A stretch of DNA of 64,000 nucleotides from Parapristionchus giblindavisi (Eukaryota > Nematoda > Chromadorea > Rhabditida > Diplogasteridae). The notes under the pieces are model-generated. The model was not told the DNA's origin, ran no database searches, and saw nothing but the letters and a program-made list of their open reading frames with translations. The stretch is from positions 558,001-622,000 of the forward strand of contig CALSFV010000246.1 of assembly GCA_943737045.1 (NCBI GenBank), written 5' to 3'. Position numbers and translations under genes: made by a program. Positions 1 to 11,559 of the stretch are shown here, in pieces; within the stretch, counting starts at the first letter, position 1; each line of letters begins with the position of its first letter.

Positions 1-504
1 CAGCTTCAGTCTTTTGAACTTCTGCTAACATCTTCAATCAAAGTCATTCAATGATAACAAACAAGACTGATGATCACGTACCCTCTTCATTTCTTCTCCA
101 ATCTTTTCAACCTTCTTTTTCACGATTTCTGAACTCTTCAATCGTTCTTGTTCCACAATTTCCTATAAACGACGCACTCAAACGATGTCAATGTAAGTAT
201 CTAATCTAATAATGTAAAAACGAACGAATTTTCGTCTAGCGTCTTTGAGTGCTTCACTGTCGTTCAATTCCGCCATCCTTTTGTTCAATTCTTCTTTGTG
301 TTGTTGCAATTCCTTATTCTTTTCCATTTCTTCTTTCATATTATCAAGAAGATTACCGAGAAAACCTTTTCTTGCAGGGGGGCTCGAAAAGTTTCGGCTG
401 ACCCGTAAATGAACATCATTTTGAAGTAGAAATAATGTGCTTTGAGAATGCTTTCCCCATGCTGGACTTCTCAATATCCTGGAAGATAAGCTTGCCAATC
501 TCAT
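1..504 (-). CDS. TIMM44: TIM44, mitochondrial import motor subunit (5' part only)
   Basis: TIM44 tethers the mtHsp70 import motor to the TIM23 channel on the matrix side of the inner membrane. Exon 1 (504-226) starts with a basic, Ser/Arg-rich presequence-like segment and reaches the family signature ARKGFLGNLLDNMKEEMEKN, followed by a coiled coil. Exon 2 (162-82) continues in phase with EIVEQERLKSSEIVKKK. A third exon starts near 21 and runs out of the window; the exact exon 2 donor (81, or a few bases later) is unsettled because two readings are possible. An acceptor-like TTACAG lies 9 bases upstream of the ATG, which suggests a trans-splice site. The C-terminal TIM44 fold (Tim44/MBA1 domain) lies outside the window. 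Identity is based on N-terminal similarity to animal TIM44 as remembered, and is fairly secure. Confidence 0.85.
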
Positions 505-2080
505 CTTGTATCTCTGTAATTATCACATTAAAATACATTCGAAAACAATATTTTACATGTTCGTGATATTAAACGATATAAAAAAAGGGATAGTGCACGA
601 TCGTGTTCTGTGAGCGAGTATCGTATATGAAACACACCACAATTATGTTCAGTTTGCGATTCGAAGATTTTACTTCAACAATTGCAATTGTTTTTACAGA
701 TTATTACGCTCTCTCCTTACCACTATGATGATTAGTTAGGAGTATGTCATCAATTTATCTTGAACGTTAATATCCATAACCAGTCTCATAAATTTTCATT
801 TTTCATGAGTATTCCAGATAAAAAAATCCATTAGAAGTTGAAGACAATAACCCATGTAGCAGTTAGAGCTCCGTCGATTGACGCTAAATGAAGAAGGAAA
901 TACACCTTAAGGCCATAAGTGAGGGAAGTATAAGTGAATGAACGATAGGGATGTGAACGAGAATAGATTTTACAAGCAATGAGATTGAAGACTCAATCTT
1001 TCGATTGATAGTCAAACACATTGACCACTAGACCAGCTCGATGAATGATATACATGTGAATGAGAGTGAATATGAACTACCATTGTACGTAACGCATTGG
1101 TCTAGAGTACGTCCTCTGCTACAGTAATTCATGATACCGGAATACCGTTCCACAAGCGCTACAGTAGCCGCAGATATTGACTTCCGCACAGTGCGCAATA
1201 ACCGTGGATATCAACCTACCGTATCCCGCCCGTTATAGTAATCGTGAAGATTGTCCTTCCTATCCTGTACAAAACCGTCTACCATATATATATGCATATC
1301 CCTCATGATTCAGTTAGTATTAACTGCGTACCGCTTGGTTAACAAAACTAGTCGATCTAGACTATTTACGAGAAAATATATCATTGAGAAATTTAGATAT
1401 AACCGGTTTCCTGTACATTTTCAAGGGAAAAATTATCACGGAAGAAAAAAATAACAAAAAAACACGCGAAAATTTAAATTCCTGAATCGTTAACTTTCTT
1501 ACTGTAGAATTTGAATGCCTGAATATTGCTATTAAAATTCACTTTTGTAAGTAAAATAGTCCAAATATCTGGGATTAATCGGAACGAAAAAATAAAATTT
1601 TGGACTTGTATTTTTTATCAGTCCAAAATCGTGAGCACTAAACACAGTATGTCCTCACAGAAGAACCTCTCGTATTTAAGAACATACACTGCACGGGGGC
1701 GGCTGCACCGACCCACATGTCCAAAAAATGGCGAAATAGCAAAAATAAATATAGGAAGTCTATTTGGACACGAGATCAGCCAGCTATTTTGAGCGTAATA
1801 TCAGGGTAAAACATACCGAAATCAGGGAAAAACTTGAAAATCAGGGAAAATTTAAATCCCTGAATCACTAACTCCGCCTGAATCAGTAAAAAATGTACTT
1901 TTGTAAGTTAAATAGTCCAACTCTCTGGCACTTTGCCAAATTTTGTCGGAACGAACAAATATAATTTCCGACTTGTATTTTTTAGTTATTCAAATTGTGA
2001 GCACTAAACATAGTAAGTCAGCCCAAAAATAGCCACCCTCTCGTAGTTATACGGTCGGCTTTCCCGCCCCCGTGACACTG
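505..2080. other. Intergenic region upstream of TIMM44
   Basis: No convincing exon series is visible on either strand. The first few hundred bases must hold the TIMM44 promoter. Around 990-1050 the minus strand reads like a degenerate tRNA (GGTCTAGTGGTCA box-A-like start, weak box B). From about 1490 the DNA is repetitive (see the repeat entry). Confidence 0.5.
1490..2065. repeat. Two diverged direct copies of a dispersed repeat
   Basis: Copy 1 (about 1490-1700) and copy 2 (about 1860-2065) share, in the same order, a 'cctgaatc..taac' start, ACTTTTGTAAGT, AATAGTCCAA, GACTTGTATTTTT and GTGAGCACTAAACA. They differ by many substitutions and small indels, so this is an old duplication. No coding potential is evident. 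Confidence 0.6.
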
Positions 2081-2089
2081 CGATCTGAA

Positions 2090-5000
2090 GGCAAATAGTA
2101 TACTTCACCTACTTCACCTTGTAACCCTACTTCACCCTTCTTCACCACACTTCACCTTCATTCACCCTTCTTCACCCTACTTCACCGGAGTAATTTCTAA
2201 GTATTTAAATTTTAATATAAATTCAATATTTAAATAATTTTTAAATTGTTGGGTTTGTTTTAAACTTCATGTTGTAATTACAGATTAGTAACGATCTACG
2301 AGTTAGTAGAAGTAGAGAAAATGTTGAGCTATAAGTAAATGGTGGATTCCGAAACGTAAGTCTAGTGATTAAGTTAGTTTATTTAATTATCGCTTTAGAT
2401 CACATCTTGTCCATCATTTAATTCTTTAAGAATTTATTTAAGATAAAGGTTTGATCTTTGATCTTTTGATCTCTTATTGATGATCTATCTCTAGATGGAT
2501 CGATTATCAATAGCAGCTCTATTTGATCGTAATCAATATATATATATTCTCTGTTCTATTCGATATTTTATTAGCTACACTTTTATCATATGTAGCTGTT
2601 AATGTTGTATCTACTCGTAAGTCCTCGCCCATTTCTACCGTAATCAACCGTAACTATTGTTCCCTTTAAGATATCTACCGTGATCTCTCGTTGTTTTCGC
2701 ATTCGTCACTGCAAGTGCGCATGCGGGTATATCTATTTCTTCGACAGAGATCAAAGATCAATCATGAGTTCCTTTTCAGTTTTCTCTTGTAAAGAGTGTT
2801 CAACCATATGCTGCTTCGCCTACTCATGGATTTAACTGACAGGTATTCTATTCATTATTGATTCAATACCTTGAATACGATGAAATATATGATTATCCAG
2901 ATAGATGATTAAAAGATGTCCATTTCATTCTAACTCTTGTTCATACTATCAACATCATTATTTATCTAGGTAGCATATTCTCGCTCATTCTATCTCTTAT
3001 GCTGTCTTCAATCCTTCTTCATCTTCTTGTTCTTCAAAACATTCGGGATACAGCTGTTCCATGGAATTGGAATGTTTATCGGTAATGTGTGTGGACTACT
3101 GTAATGACGATTTTCGATCGATTTCACCGTATCTTTTAATTCAGAAATTCAATGAAAGCAGTATTCAAGAATGCCGATCAATATGCACTTTTCATCTTCA
3201 TCCTATTATTGAGGATTGTTTCCAGGTATACTGTAGATGGAGTGTACTATGCTTTATTTTATCAATCAATAAATCCATCTATTTCAGATTTGATATCATC
3301 GTCCTATTCCTAATTCAAATCAATTCAATCAAGGTTTTCATAAACTGGTCTGTTTTATTATATCATCTACAGTAGTCTTGGAGAATCTGTAGTTCTTACT
3401 GTAGTTACTTTATGATTACTGTATCTACCGTATATTATCGTAATATTTTAAGCCTCGTGATTCAACTCTGGAAGGAATTGAAATTCGATTTAATAAAGTA
3501 GAAAGAATTTGTGTAAACTTCAATTATTATCTAACTATCCATACAAAGAAAGTAGCTGCTCTTATAAGTAATCATTCTTCTCTCAAGTAAGTATATCATT
3601 CTTCTCATATCTGAAAGATGATTAACTATCCTATTCAGACAATTGTTCCCTGATCTTCAAAGTGAATTGAAGCCTAGTATTATAAGGAAAACAAGAGTAA
3701 TCGCTAATAATTGGATAATGAATACTAATCTGAAGTGAGTTAAACATATTAAAAGATAAGAATATTGATATTATTTTAGTTGTCGATTCATTGTTGAGAA
3801 AGCATTGGCTGAGATTCCGAAGAAATTGAAACAGAAGAAAGATGATAAAGTACTTGATTATTATAAAGCATTGAAAAGAGAACATGATGATGGTAGAGAA
3901 AAGGTATTATGGATATTGAATGACTTAATAGTAAGTATATCTTATAGGAAGTGACAGATAGAAAGAGAGAATGTGATGCATTGAGTAGTCAACTCAAACA
4001 AAGTCTACCGAAAGTGAATAGGAATCTAGTTAAGGTAAGTTTATATTCATTATATGGAATAGTATTCATTCATTCATTCATTGAAGGGTGTAAATAATGC
4101 ATGGAAGAACTTATGGGATCTACAAAAGACATGTGAAGGGTCGATTATTGAATGTTTGAAAGTTGAATTTGGAGATAGAATTGGAGATAGAATAGTTTCA
4201 TTATCTAGAGAGACAATACAGAAGATTAATCATATCATATCTAAAGTTGGAGTGCAAAATGGAAATGAATATGGTAATTTATATGATTGTATGATGTTGA
4301 TAAGAATATAATGGATGTATAGTATAGAGCATTATAGGAGATGAAAGTATTGATGTAGGAGAAGAAGTAAAGGAAGATACAGATATAAGTAGAGTAGAAC
4401 AAACATCTCAAGATAGAATGAATGTATGGAATAGAGCATCACTCAAGTTTGTATTATTTATCATCTATTTCTATATATTATATTATATTATATTATATAT
4501 GTTGTCTTACCTGGTATTAACATATTTTCAGTACATTCAATAGCAATACGGGAATATACAAAGCTACTCAGAAGTTTACAGTTGATAAACGAGCAGATAA
4601 ATCAAGTAAATCATTATGATTACCAATAAAATAATTTATAATATTGATACTAACATTATAGAATATCTTGAATGCTCTGAAGGTGATATATTCTATGTGG
4701 AGAAAGTGAATATGGATAATAATTCATATGAATGTTTTAATGGACAAAAACATGGACTTATTCCAATATTTGTATTGACTAAAATGGGATCGAATATAGA
4801 AAGACCACACTCTACACCTATTATACCATTGAAATCATCTATTACTTCAAATGAACAACCAACTATATCTCTATTGGGTATAGATTTATTATTATACTAT
4901 ATATTCAATATCGATTGAATTGATTTAGAAATGAGTACTCCTGTTATTAATTCTAGTCTTCCTGTACTGAAACCTCAATTATTATCTCGAAGAGTTCCAT

Positions 5001-5988
5001 CTCTTCCATCTATTGCATCGGATCCATTTGGTATATTATCTATATATATTAATAAATGAATGAAGGAATGATTATAGATAATCCTTCATAATCAACAATC
5101 ATTCGTCTTCTCAATCCTTCATCTATTTCTAATTATTCATTTCCTCTTTCATTATCTTCAATTCAATCTTCTTCTATTAATCCCCAATCAATATCATCTC
5201 CATCACAATCAATATATCCTTTCTCAATCAATTCCTTTATCAACATCATGTCTTAAATCAACTCGATCATCATCATTATGAACTAATTCTAATCCATCAT
5301 CAGTGAAGATGTAGATACCCATCCAACACTCCTTCTATATCTGAGATGTTGGATGAACTTCATCTGGATGAAAGAAGATTCTATCGAAGATATGAATGAA
5401 TGAATACAAATTATGGAGAGAGAAATATGTTCATTCTTTTATCTTTTGCTTGCTAATGATTATGCAATCGATAAAAATGTCTGTTGTTGATTACTGTTGA
5501 ATAGTGAATGGATATATTTGCTATGTTCGCATGATCATCTATTGGTCAAGCATACATATATGTATGTAGGAATCATAAACTATGTTCGCTTGAATTGGAA
5601 GCAATTAGATCATATCGATCTATTCACATTGTCTAGATATATTCAGTCATTACTATTCATTAATGAAACAGCTCCATATGTTGCTAATGAAGATTGGAAG
5701 ACTTAAAATATAATAATGTTCATGTCTTATTTTTTCTTCCTACAGTTTTTGATTGATCTATTCTTACACTATATATTACATGCACTCAATTTCATAACGT
5801 CTAACATAGCGTATTCGTTTTGACTGTTCATTAACATATCCAACGAATAAAGATTCAATCCTCCATTAAAAATAATAAATAATTTTAGAATTCATGAAAG
5901 TGGTGAACAATGGTGAAGTAGGGTGAATGAAGGTGAAGTGTGGTGAAGTAGGGTTAAAGGGTGAACTGGGTGAAGTATACTATTCGCC
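2090..5988 (+). mobile_element. 3.9 kb TIR element with 9-bp direct repeats carrying a BAR-SH3 gene (Pack-MULE-like)
   Basis: The ends are inverted repeats of about 90-100 bp (2090-2189 and 5895-5988) that begin GGC(A/G)AATAGTATACTTCACC and then degenerate into tandem ACTTCACC-type units. The segment is flanked on both sides by the identical 9-mer CGATCTGAA (2081-2089 and 5989-5997), a target-site duplication of the size made by Mutator-like transposases. No transposase is visible inside; instead the interior holds a spliced BAR-SH3 protein gene (2339-5091). The remaining 900 bp (5092-5894) hold low-complexity, Ser/Thr-coding-like but broken sequence with no gene that can be supported. Superfamily assignment rests only on duplication length and end structure. 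Confidence 0.75.
2339..5091 (+). CDS. BAR- and SH3-domain protein, Tuba/DNMBP- or ARHGEF37/38-like
   Basis: The gene probably links membrane curvature to actin or Rho signalling, as BAR-SH3 scaffolds do. Securely phased exons are 3453-3586, 3639-3734, 3780-3903, 3948-4034, 4087-4273, 4338-4446, 4532-4605, 4662-4877, 4929-5036 and 5078-5091 (stop TAA). They encode a helical region typical of the Tuba-type BAR domain (for example FNKVERICVNFNYYLTIHTK and later GVNNAWKNLWDLQKTCEG), an acidic linker, then an SH3 domain (YLECSEGDIFYV ... YECFNGQKHGLIPIFVL) and a Ser/Pro-rich tail. Upstream exons (about 2339-2355, 2795-2842, 3044-3232) are tentative, and no convincing DH (RhoGEF) domain was found, so the copy may be N-terminally truncated. 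It lies entirely within a transposon-like unit with 9-bp duplications; whether it is expressed cannot be judged here. Confidence 0.6.
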
Positions 5989-6089
5989 CGATCTGAACAC
6001 GAAGGATGGTGTACTTTAGCGATGTTTCGGAAAAGGCGTCTGCGTCCATACACGCACGGAAAATGTTCAATTTTACAATTTCCTATTTT

Positions 6090-6520
6090 CCTAAATCATT
6101 TTGTTAATTTTTTACATAATTGTTGTTTGTTGTTGCCATATCGTTAGTAATCGTATTGTGCAGGTCCTCACGTGGGGATTTGTAGATTGCATCAATTCTG
6201 CCTTCTCTGGACCACTTTCTGTTGAACACAATTATTTATCCTAAACCATTTTGTTAATTCTAAAAGTAATTATTATTTTTTGCTGTCATATCCTCGAGAA
6301 CCATATTGCACAGGTCCTCACGTGGGATTTTCGAGATTCGCTCAATTATGACTTCTCTGGACCACTTTATTCTTAACCGCTGCTCCTTTTCCTAAATCAT
6401 TTTGTTAAATCTTCAAACTGATATTGCTTCATGTTGCTATACCCTTAAGAACTACATTGCGCAGGTACTCACGTGGGCTTTTAGCGATTTGGTTAATCAT
6501 GGCTGCTCTGGAAAGGAATG
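6090..6520. repeat. Tandem repeat, about 150 bp x 3
   Basis: Three direct copies each contain CCTAAATCATTTTGTTAA, a TTGTTGCCATAT-like block, an ATTG(T/C)GCAGGT(C/A)CTCACGTGGG core, and CTCTGGACCACTTT. The copies are about 70-80% alike. The CACGTG E-box palindrome is kept in all three. Confidence 0.7.
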
Positions 6521-7260
6521 AAGTGAGACGTGAACAGCGTTTTTGATGTAGAATAGCAAGCAATTTAGAGCCTACTAAGATAATATTTTATATTCTGTGC
6601 ACTCATTCTTGCATAAATATTATGTAACCGCTTGTTCAAAAGCTCTCCATGTCGATGGTTTTCTCCCACGATACATTTTATACTCGTTAAAATTTCATTT
6701 ACAGTTGCCCGCGTTTGGCATCTTTGTCGCTGCCGTCTAGGCCGACTACCGCTATCTCTTCGTCGATAATCCCCGGTATGATAGTTTGAACGATTGTCTA
6801 ATTAACATAATGGGGATTGTCGATATCGATTGCAGTGACTACCGTATCTCTCGTCTTAAGAGCAAGACTACCGTAACCTGCAAGAAGCTCTTCATTTCGT
6901 TAGGCTATTATTGTTGATTGTTTATTATTGTTCGTTCTTTTAATACAAATTCGATTCTTTTCTTTGTTCTCTTTTCTTTAAATAATTCTATTTGTTGTTT
7001 ATTTTATTGTGTAACAATTAACAATTTGAGCAGACAGATAGTAGAAAATAATGATAAAGTATTACACCTTTCGTTAAATATTGTTATTCTACACGAAATA
7101 TATCGTGAAATGGATGTAATTCTACATTAAAATAGAAGAAATCAGTTTCCGGTTCACGCGCATCCGTAGAACAGATTTAGTAAAATACGCCTCGCACACC
7201 GCACCATACCACACCACGAATGTACACAATAAATGGGTTCGGATCGCTGTGACATATATT

Positions 7261-7386
7261 CCTCAGGCAAATCTGATTCTAATCAGAGCATTTTTTTAAA
7301 ATCTAATCAGTGTGATTTTAGAGTCTAATTTAGCCCTAGTTTCTTCTAAAATTGCTCTGATTAGATTCAAAACGATTTACCTGAGG
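7261..7386. repeat. Short inverted-repeat element (MITE-like)
   Basis: The ends are CCTCAGGCAAATC and, inverted, GATTTACCTGAGG. Further inside both arms carry GATTCTAATCAGAGC-like sequence. No clear target duplication is visible. It lies 170 bp upstream of the san-1 start. Confidence 0.6.
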
Positions 7387-7470
7387 CTTTCATGCTATCG
7401 TGTGTGTCCCTTCCCTTTTTCTCTCACTATTCTCTCGGATGCATTTGTATTATATTTACTTAACCGTATA

Positions 7471-7517
7471 GGACGGACGTCCAGAAAAGCCGCGGCATTT
7501 CTGGACGTCCGTCCTTT
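7471..7517. repeat. Strong perfect-stem hairpin centred on CCGCGG
   Basis: GGACGGACGTCCAGAAA pairs with TTTCTGGACGTCCGTCC around a GCCGCGGC centre, giving a stem of about 22 bp with a single mismatch. It ends about 40 bp before the san-1 ATG. It could be a tiny foldback remnant or a regulatory structure; the sequence alone cannot decide. Confidence 0.7.
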
Positions 7518-7555
7518 ACGGATCACAATTATATTTACTGCTTATTTAAAGAGTG

Positions 7556-10500
7556 ATGGCTGATTCTGATACCAACTTCGAATGGGAGCTCAATCGAGAG
7601 AACATTCAACCTATTCGTAGAGGTCGACATGCATCTGCTATTACGTCTATTTCTTCACGTCCTACAAGTTTGTCTGCGCGTGTAGCTATGGCTCAAGAGA
7701 AGATGGATGAGGTGATCTATTTTTTCCTTAATATCATGCCTGTATATTATTCCAATTAAATTTGGGTTGTTTAATATGAAGCTCAAATTATACTGTATCA
7801 GAGTTTGATTACTGAATTTAGGTATTGGCATGTTTTGATAACGATCATGGCGACTCAGATTGTCTAGAGAATGTCATCTCTTTCATTGACTGGTTTCAAA
7901 ACAACTTTCTTATTGGAAGTCAAAAAATGATATATGAGTTTCTCTGGAAATGTATTAATAGGTATGATTGATTTATTATATATGCATACTTCAAATTATT
8001 TCGAGAGTGGATCTTACCTCTTTAGAACATTCCTCAAATTGAAAAAAAATAAGATGATTCAATTAGATGTGATTATCGATCGACATCCCAACAGGAAATA
8101 ATTATTTCGATAGTTAAAATGTGTCCTCTCTAAATTTACTGACACATTTCAATAAAACTCATTGTCAGATTAACCAAGAAGCGAGTATATGATGATGACG
8201 AGAGATTACTTAAAGTATGGATTAAGATGGCTGAGAACAGTCTGGGTAATGAATGTAGCGTCTTTGATCATGCAAATAGCATAGGATCCTTGTCCAGGTT
8301 TAATATACATTAAATATATTTGATTTGAAAATATATCTTATTAGATTAGCATCGTTTTATATCGAATGGTCATTAGCGTGTGAATCTCGGTCAATGTGGG
8401 ATGAAGCACGTCATTGTCTTGAAAGAGGAAAGAAAGCAGGAGCAACACCTCTTACTCTCATTCATCATGCTTCTGATCAATTAGAAATGAGAATACTTAG
8501 AAGGCAAAGACGGGTAATCTATCTATCTATCTTTCTTTATGCTTTATTAAATTGTAATATTTAGGAAGAAGAAAACGATAATGAATTGTATGGTGAAGAC
8601 GATAATGAAGAAAGAAGAGAAGCATTCACTCGACTTAATCCATTAGATGAAGGAGCTACTCCTATTGTATATCAATTATATTATCATAATGATCAATCAA
8701 TCAATAGTTATTATAGGTTCGAATAGCTTCTATCTCTGGTAGTGAGGCTCCATCCAAAATTGCCACTTCTGCAAAGAAATTACCGAATTCTAAATTTGAG
8801 GTTTGTTCATTTAGGGAAAAAAATTGAGAACTGTAAAAAAATGCGAAAAGAATTGAGACTGATATCTTCCCCTATCCCACGTTAGTTCAATCATAAAAGA
8901 TGGTGTATAATACTCGGGAAAAGTAGCTATTAAACCATTAATAACTGCGTACGATATATGGTATGGTGTATGAGATTTCACTTCATTCCTTATTATACAC
9001 TAACGTGATTCGACAATACATTTGTTTCACTTGTTGTCTACGTGCGTATGCACTAAACGATAGAATAACTATGTCGAGTGAATAAGAATGAAATATAAAA
9101 GTGATTTAATTTTTTGGTGGAAAAGGGTGGTGCCCCCTCTGCGAGGAGCATTATATAAAAACTTGTATTATTTATCTGTACTGTTTCGATCATTGTAGCA
9201 ATCCAGCTGGAAAAATAGTTCAGAAAGTTTTTGTTACAAGTTTTAAAGCACAGCGGTCCCCGATCACGACTTACAAGGGAAGTGTAAGAAATATCTTTTA
9301 GACCTATAGTCGAAAGTATTTTTCCTCGATAGCTATATGCAATATAAGGTTGGAACCAAAAAATCAGCGGCTGGCATGCACTTTCCGATTTTATATAATT
9401 GATCAAATTTTGTACATTCGAACCATACATGGGCGCCAACATGGGGGTGTCCCCTGTAAAATTAAGATTTTTCGAAAATTTGTGGAATGCCCCCTGCAAA
9501 AAATGACGTTTAGGTGAAATTTTTGAAGAAAAAGTGAAGGCCCCCTGTAAAATTAATCATTTTTCGTTCGAATGCCCTCTGTAGAATCGAGCTCCAGGCA
9601 CCTCGCCCATGTATGATTCGAACGCGCTGTTTTCAGGCTGTGTATGCTATGAAATAAGACACCCCTGATAGCGCCCTTTAGAGAGCAGTGAGAATATGGC
9701 GACGTGGTGTAGTGGTAGCGTATTCTCTTCTTGATCACTATGTGGGTGGTTCGAATACACCTATGGACATTTTTCTTTTGCTAATTTTTAAACGTTCCGG
9801 ACTTGTAATTTTGATCAGAAAAAAATTTAAAATCTTTTTCACAATTTTTATGTAGCAGTTGAACTTGAATTTCAACATTTAGAAAAACAAAAAATAAAGC
9901 AACATCAAACTTTCTAAACTACTCTTCCTGTCCACAGGGACAATTAATCAGTGCGATTATTTATGAAATGCTCCAAATGTGAATGAATAGCCGATTGCAA
10001 TACGGCAAAGTTATGGCCACAGGTTTAGGCAAAATTATAATATTATGCCCGTTGATAGGTTTGGATTCACCTGAGACTCCACCGATGTCCCCTTGCAAAG
10101 GAAGAGTAATTTGAAAAATTTGATCAAACATATTTGCAGAAGTTATCAAAATGATATTCTTCCGTAGCAACTTGGTACATATAAGCACTCTCCCAAAATC
10201 AAATCACTATGCTAGTAAACGTAATGTTGGACAAAATTTATTTTTTGTTTTCCTAAATGATTAAATTCAAGTTCAACAGCTACATAAAAATTGTGAAAAA
10301 GATTTTAAATTTTTTTCTAATCAAAATTACAAGTCCGGAACGTTTAAAAATTAGCAAAAGAAGAATGTCCATAGGTGTATTCGAACCACCCACATAGTGA
10401 TCAAGAAGAGAACACGCTACCACTACACCACGTCGCCATGTTCTCATTGCTCTGTCAAGGGCTCTACCAGGGGTGTCTTATTTCATAGCATACATAGCCT

Positions 10501-11387
10501 GAAAACAGCGCGTTCGAATGTACAAAATTTGATTAATTATATAGAATCGGAAAGTGCATGCCAGCCGCTGATTTTTTGGTTCCGACCTTATATTGCGTAT
10601 AGCTATCGAGAAAAATTCCTCTCGTCTATAGGTCTAAAAGATATTTCTTACACTTCCCTTGTTAATTTGTTTCCTCTTGATAGGTGTGTGATGTTGCAGA
10701 TATTGACTGAAGAAGAGGGAGAATCCTCATCATGGTTACAAGATGTATATGAAATGAAAAGCCATATTCAGAAAATAGACCTCTCCGATGATAATTCAGG
10801 GAGCACAGTTAAATCAGCCTTGGTTAGTTTCCTCTATTTGATGTTAAGGCGGGCAGCATTTGCAAGGAACATAATAATAATAATGTAAGCGGGGTATGTG
10901 CTCGTTGGGTGTTGGGTCCAAAGTGGAGAACCCTGAGAGATCATAATGCTACCGTAACCATCGATCAATAATAGATCAATCGCTACCGTATCTTTATACG
11001 ATATAGTATCTCAGAGTTTTCCACTTGGGACCCTACAAACATGTTGAAAGAAAGAATGCGAATGTTCCATGCATTTAATCACCCTATTTTTTGTAGTTGC
11101 CTACTGTAAAGAAAGCAGCAGCACCTTCATTCACAATTTGGGAGGAAGGAGTAGAAGTGAAGAAGAAACCTAGGTTAATGCTTCGAGCGGATCTCATCAG
11201 AGATATGTCTATTGAGGTCCCCCCCCCCCCTGCTTATTCCCTTTATATATCATTTGTATATTATTTTCAGGAAATGCTTGTGGAGAAGTACAGTGTATTG
11301 TTCAACAAAATTTCGCCTACACAAGAGAATAAACCAAAAAATCTGTTCCTCTGTAAAGCAGATATAAAACCTTTATCATTCGATTAA
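7556..11387 (+). CDS. san-1: MAD3/BUBR1-type spindle checkpoint protein, kinase-less
   Basis: This is the mitotic checkpoint component that inhibits APC/C-Cdc20 until kinetochores attach. Exons: 7556-7711, 7822-7961, 8169-8297, 8345-8513, 8565-8666, 8717-8800, 10700-10822 (probable), 11097-11216, 11271-11387; all phases close, giving about 379 aa. Exons 1-4 form the Mad3/BUB1 homology region (CLENVISFIDWFQNNF, LLKVWIKMAENS, ASFYIEWSLACE, ARHCLERGKKAGA), a TPR-like helical fold. Exon 7 reads ILTEEEGESSSWLQDVY and is included because it is bounded by good splice sites and is phase 0-0. The last two exons read SIEEMLVEKY, the equivalent of the SFEELRAE motif of BUBR1/MAD3. No kinase domain follows, as in SAN-1 of C. 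elegans. The 1.9 kb sixth intron carries a 1.39 kb foldback element. Confidence 0.9.
9274..10661. mobile_element. 1.39 kb foldback element, family CAAGGG, with TTA duplication (short form)
   Basis: Long inverted arms begin CAAGGGAAGTGTAAGAAATA at 9274 and end with its complement at 10661. The flanks are TTA on both sides (9271-9273 and 10662-10664), a 3-bp duplication like that of PIF/Harbinger elements. Each arm includes AAAGTGCATGCC, TACATTCGAAC and GAAATAAGACACCCCTG blocks and a tRNA-like module. The centre (about 9920-10200) is unpaired. The arms and centre match a 7.1 kb relative at 54125-61230. It sits in san-1 intron 6, 38 bp before the next exon. Confidence 0.8.
9698..9768 (+). other. 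tRNA-like module inside a foldback arm
   Basis: The stretch has a box-A-like TGGTGTAGTGGTAGC and a box-B-like GGTTCGAATAC at tRNA spacing, with a T-arm that pairs at 4 of 5 positions. No acceptor stem or normal anticodon arm forms, so it is not a working tRNA. An inverted partner lies at about 10365-10435 in the other arm. Confidence 0.55.
10914..11035. repeat. Small inverted-repeat element in san-1 intron 7
   Basis: The left arm GGGTCCAAAGTGGAGAACCC(TGAGA) is complementary to the right arm TCTCAGAGTTTTCCACTTGG(GACCC). The interior holds two CTACCGTA motifs. A related arm (GGGTTTTCCCCTTGGGACCCAA) occurs at 60348-60370. Confidence 0.6.
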
Positions 11388-11559
11388 TTCTATAATTAAA
11401 TTTGAAGTTTGTATACTTTGTGCATTATAAATGAACATTTATCACGAGGAATGGTATCTACAACAGACTATCGACAAATTGTTAATTTTGATATGCTTCC
11501 ATTACTTTGTCTATTCCATTCTCTGTCTATAAATAAATATATAATCCACTTGATCCTCA

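Larger units (their letters stand above)
5998..7555. other. Intergenic region upstream of san-1, mostly repeats
   Basis: It holds a three-copy tandem repeat, a 126-bp MITE-like inverted repeat and a strong hairpin (separate entries). Around 6735-6880 there are several CTACCGTA-type motifs, a short sequence that recurs in repeats all over the window. No exon of a further gene was recognised. Confidence 0.5.

Noticed and set aside
10397..10888. 163-codon frame across the san-1 intron
   Set aside because: Its first half is the foldback arm (including the tRNA-like module); only 10700-10822 is retained, as a san-1 exon.
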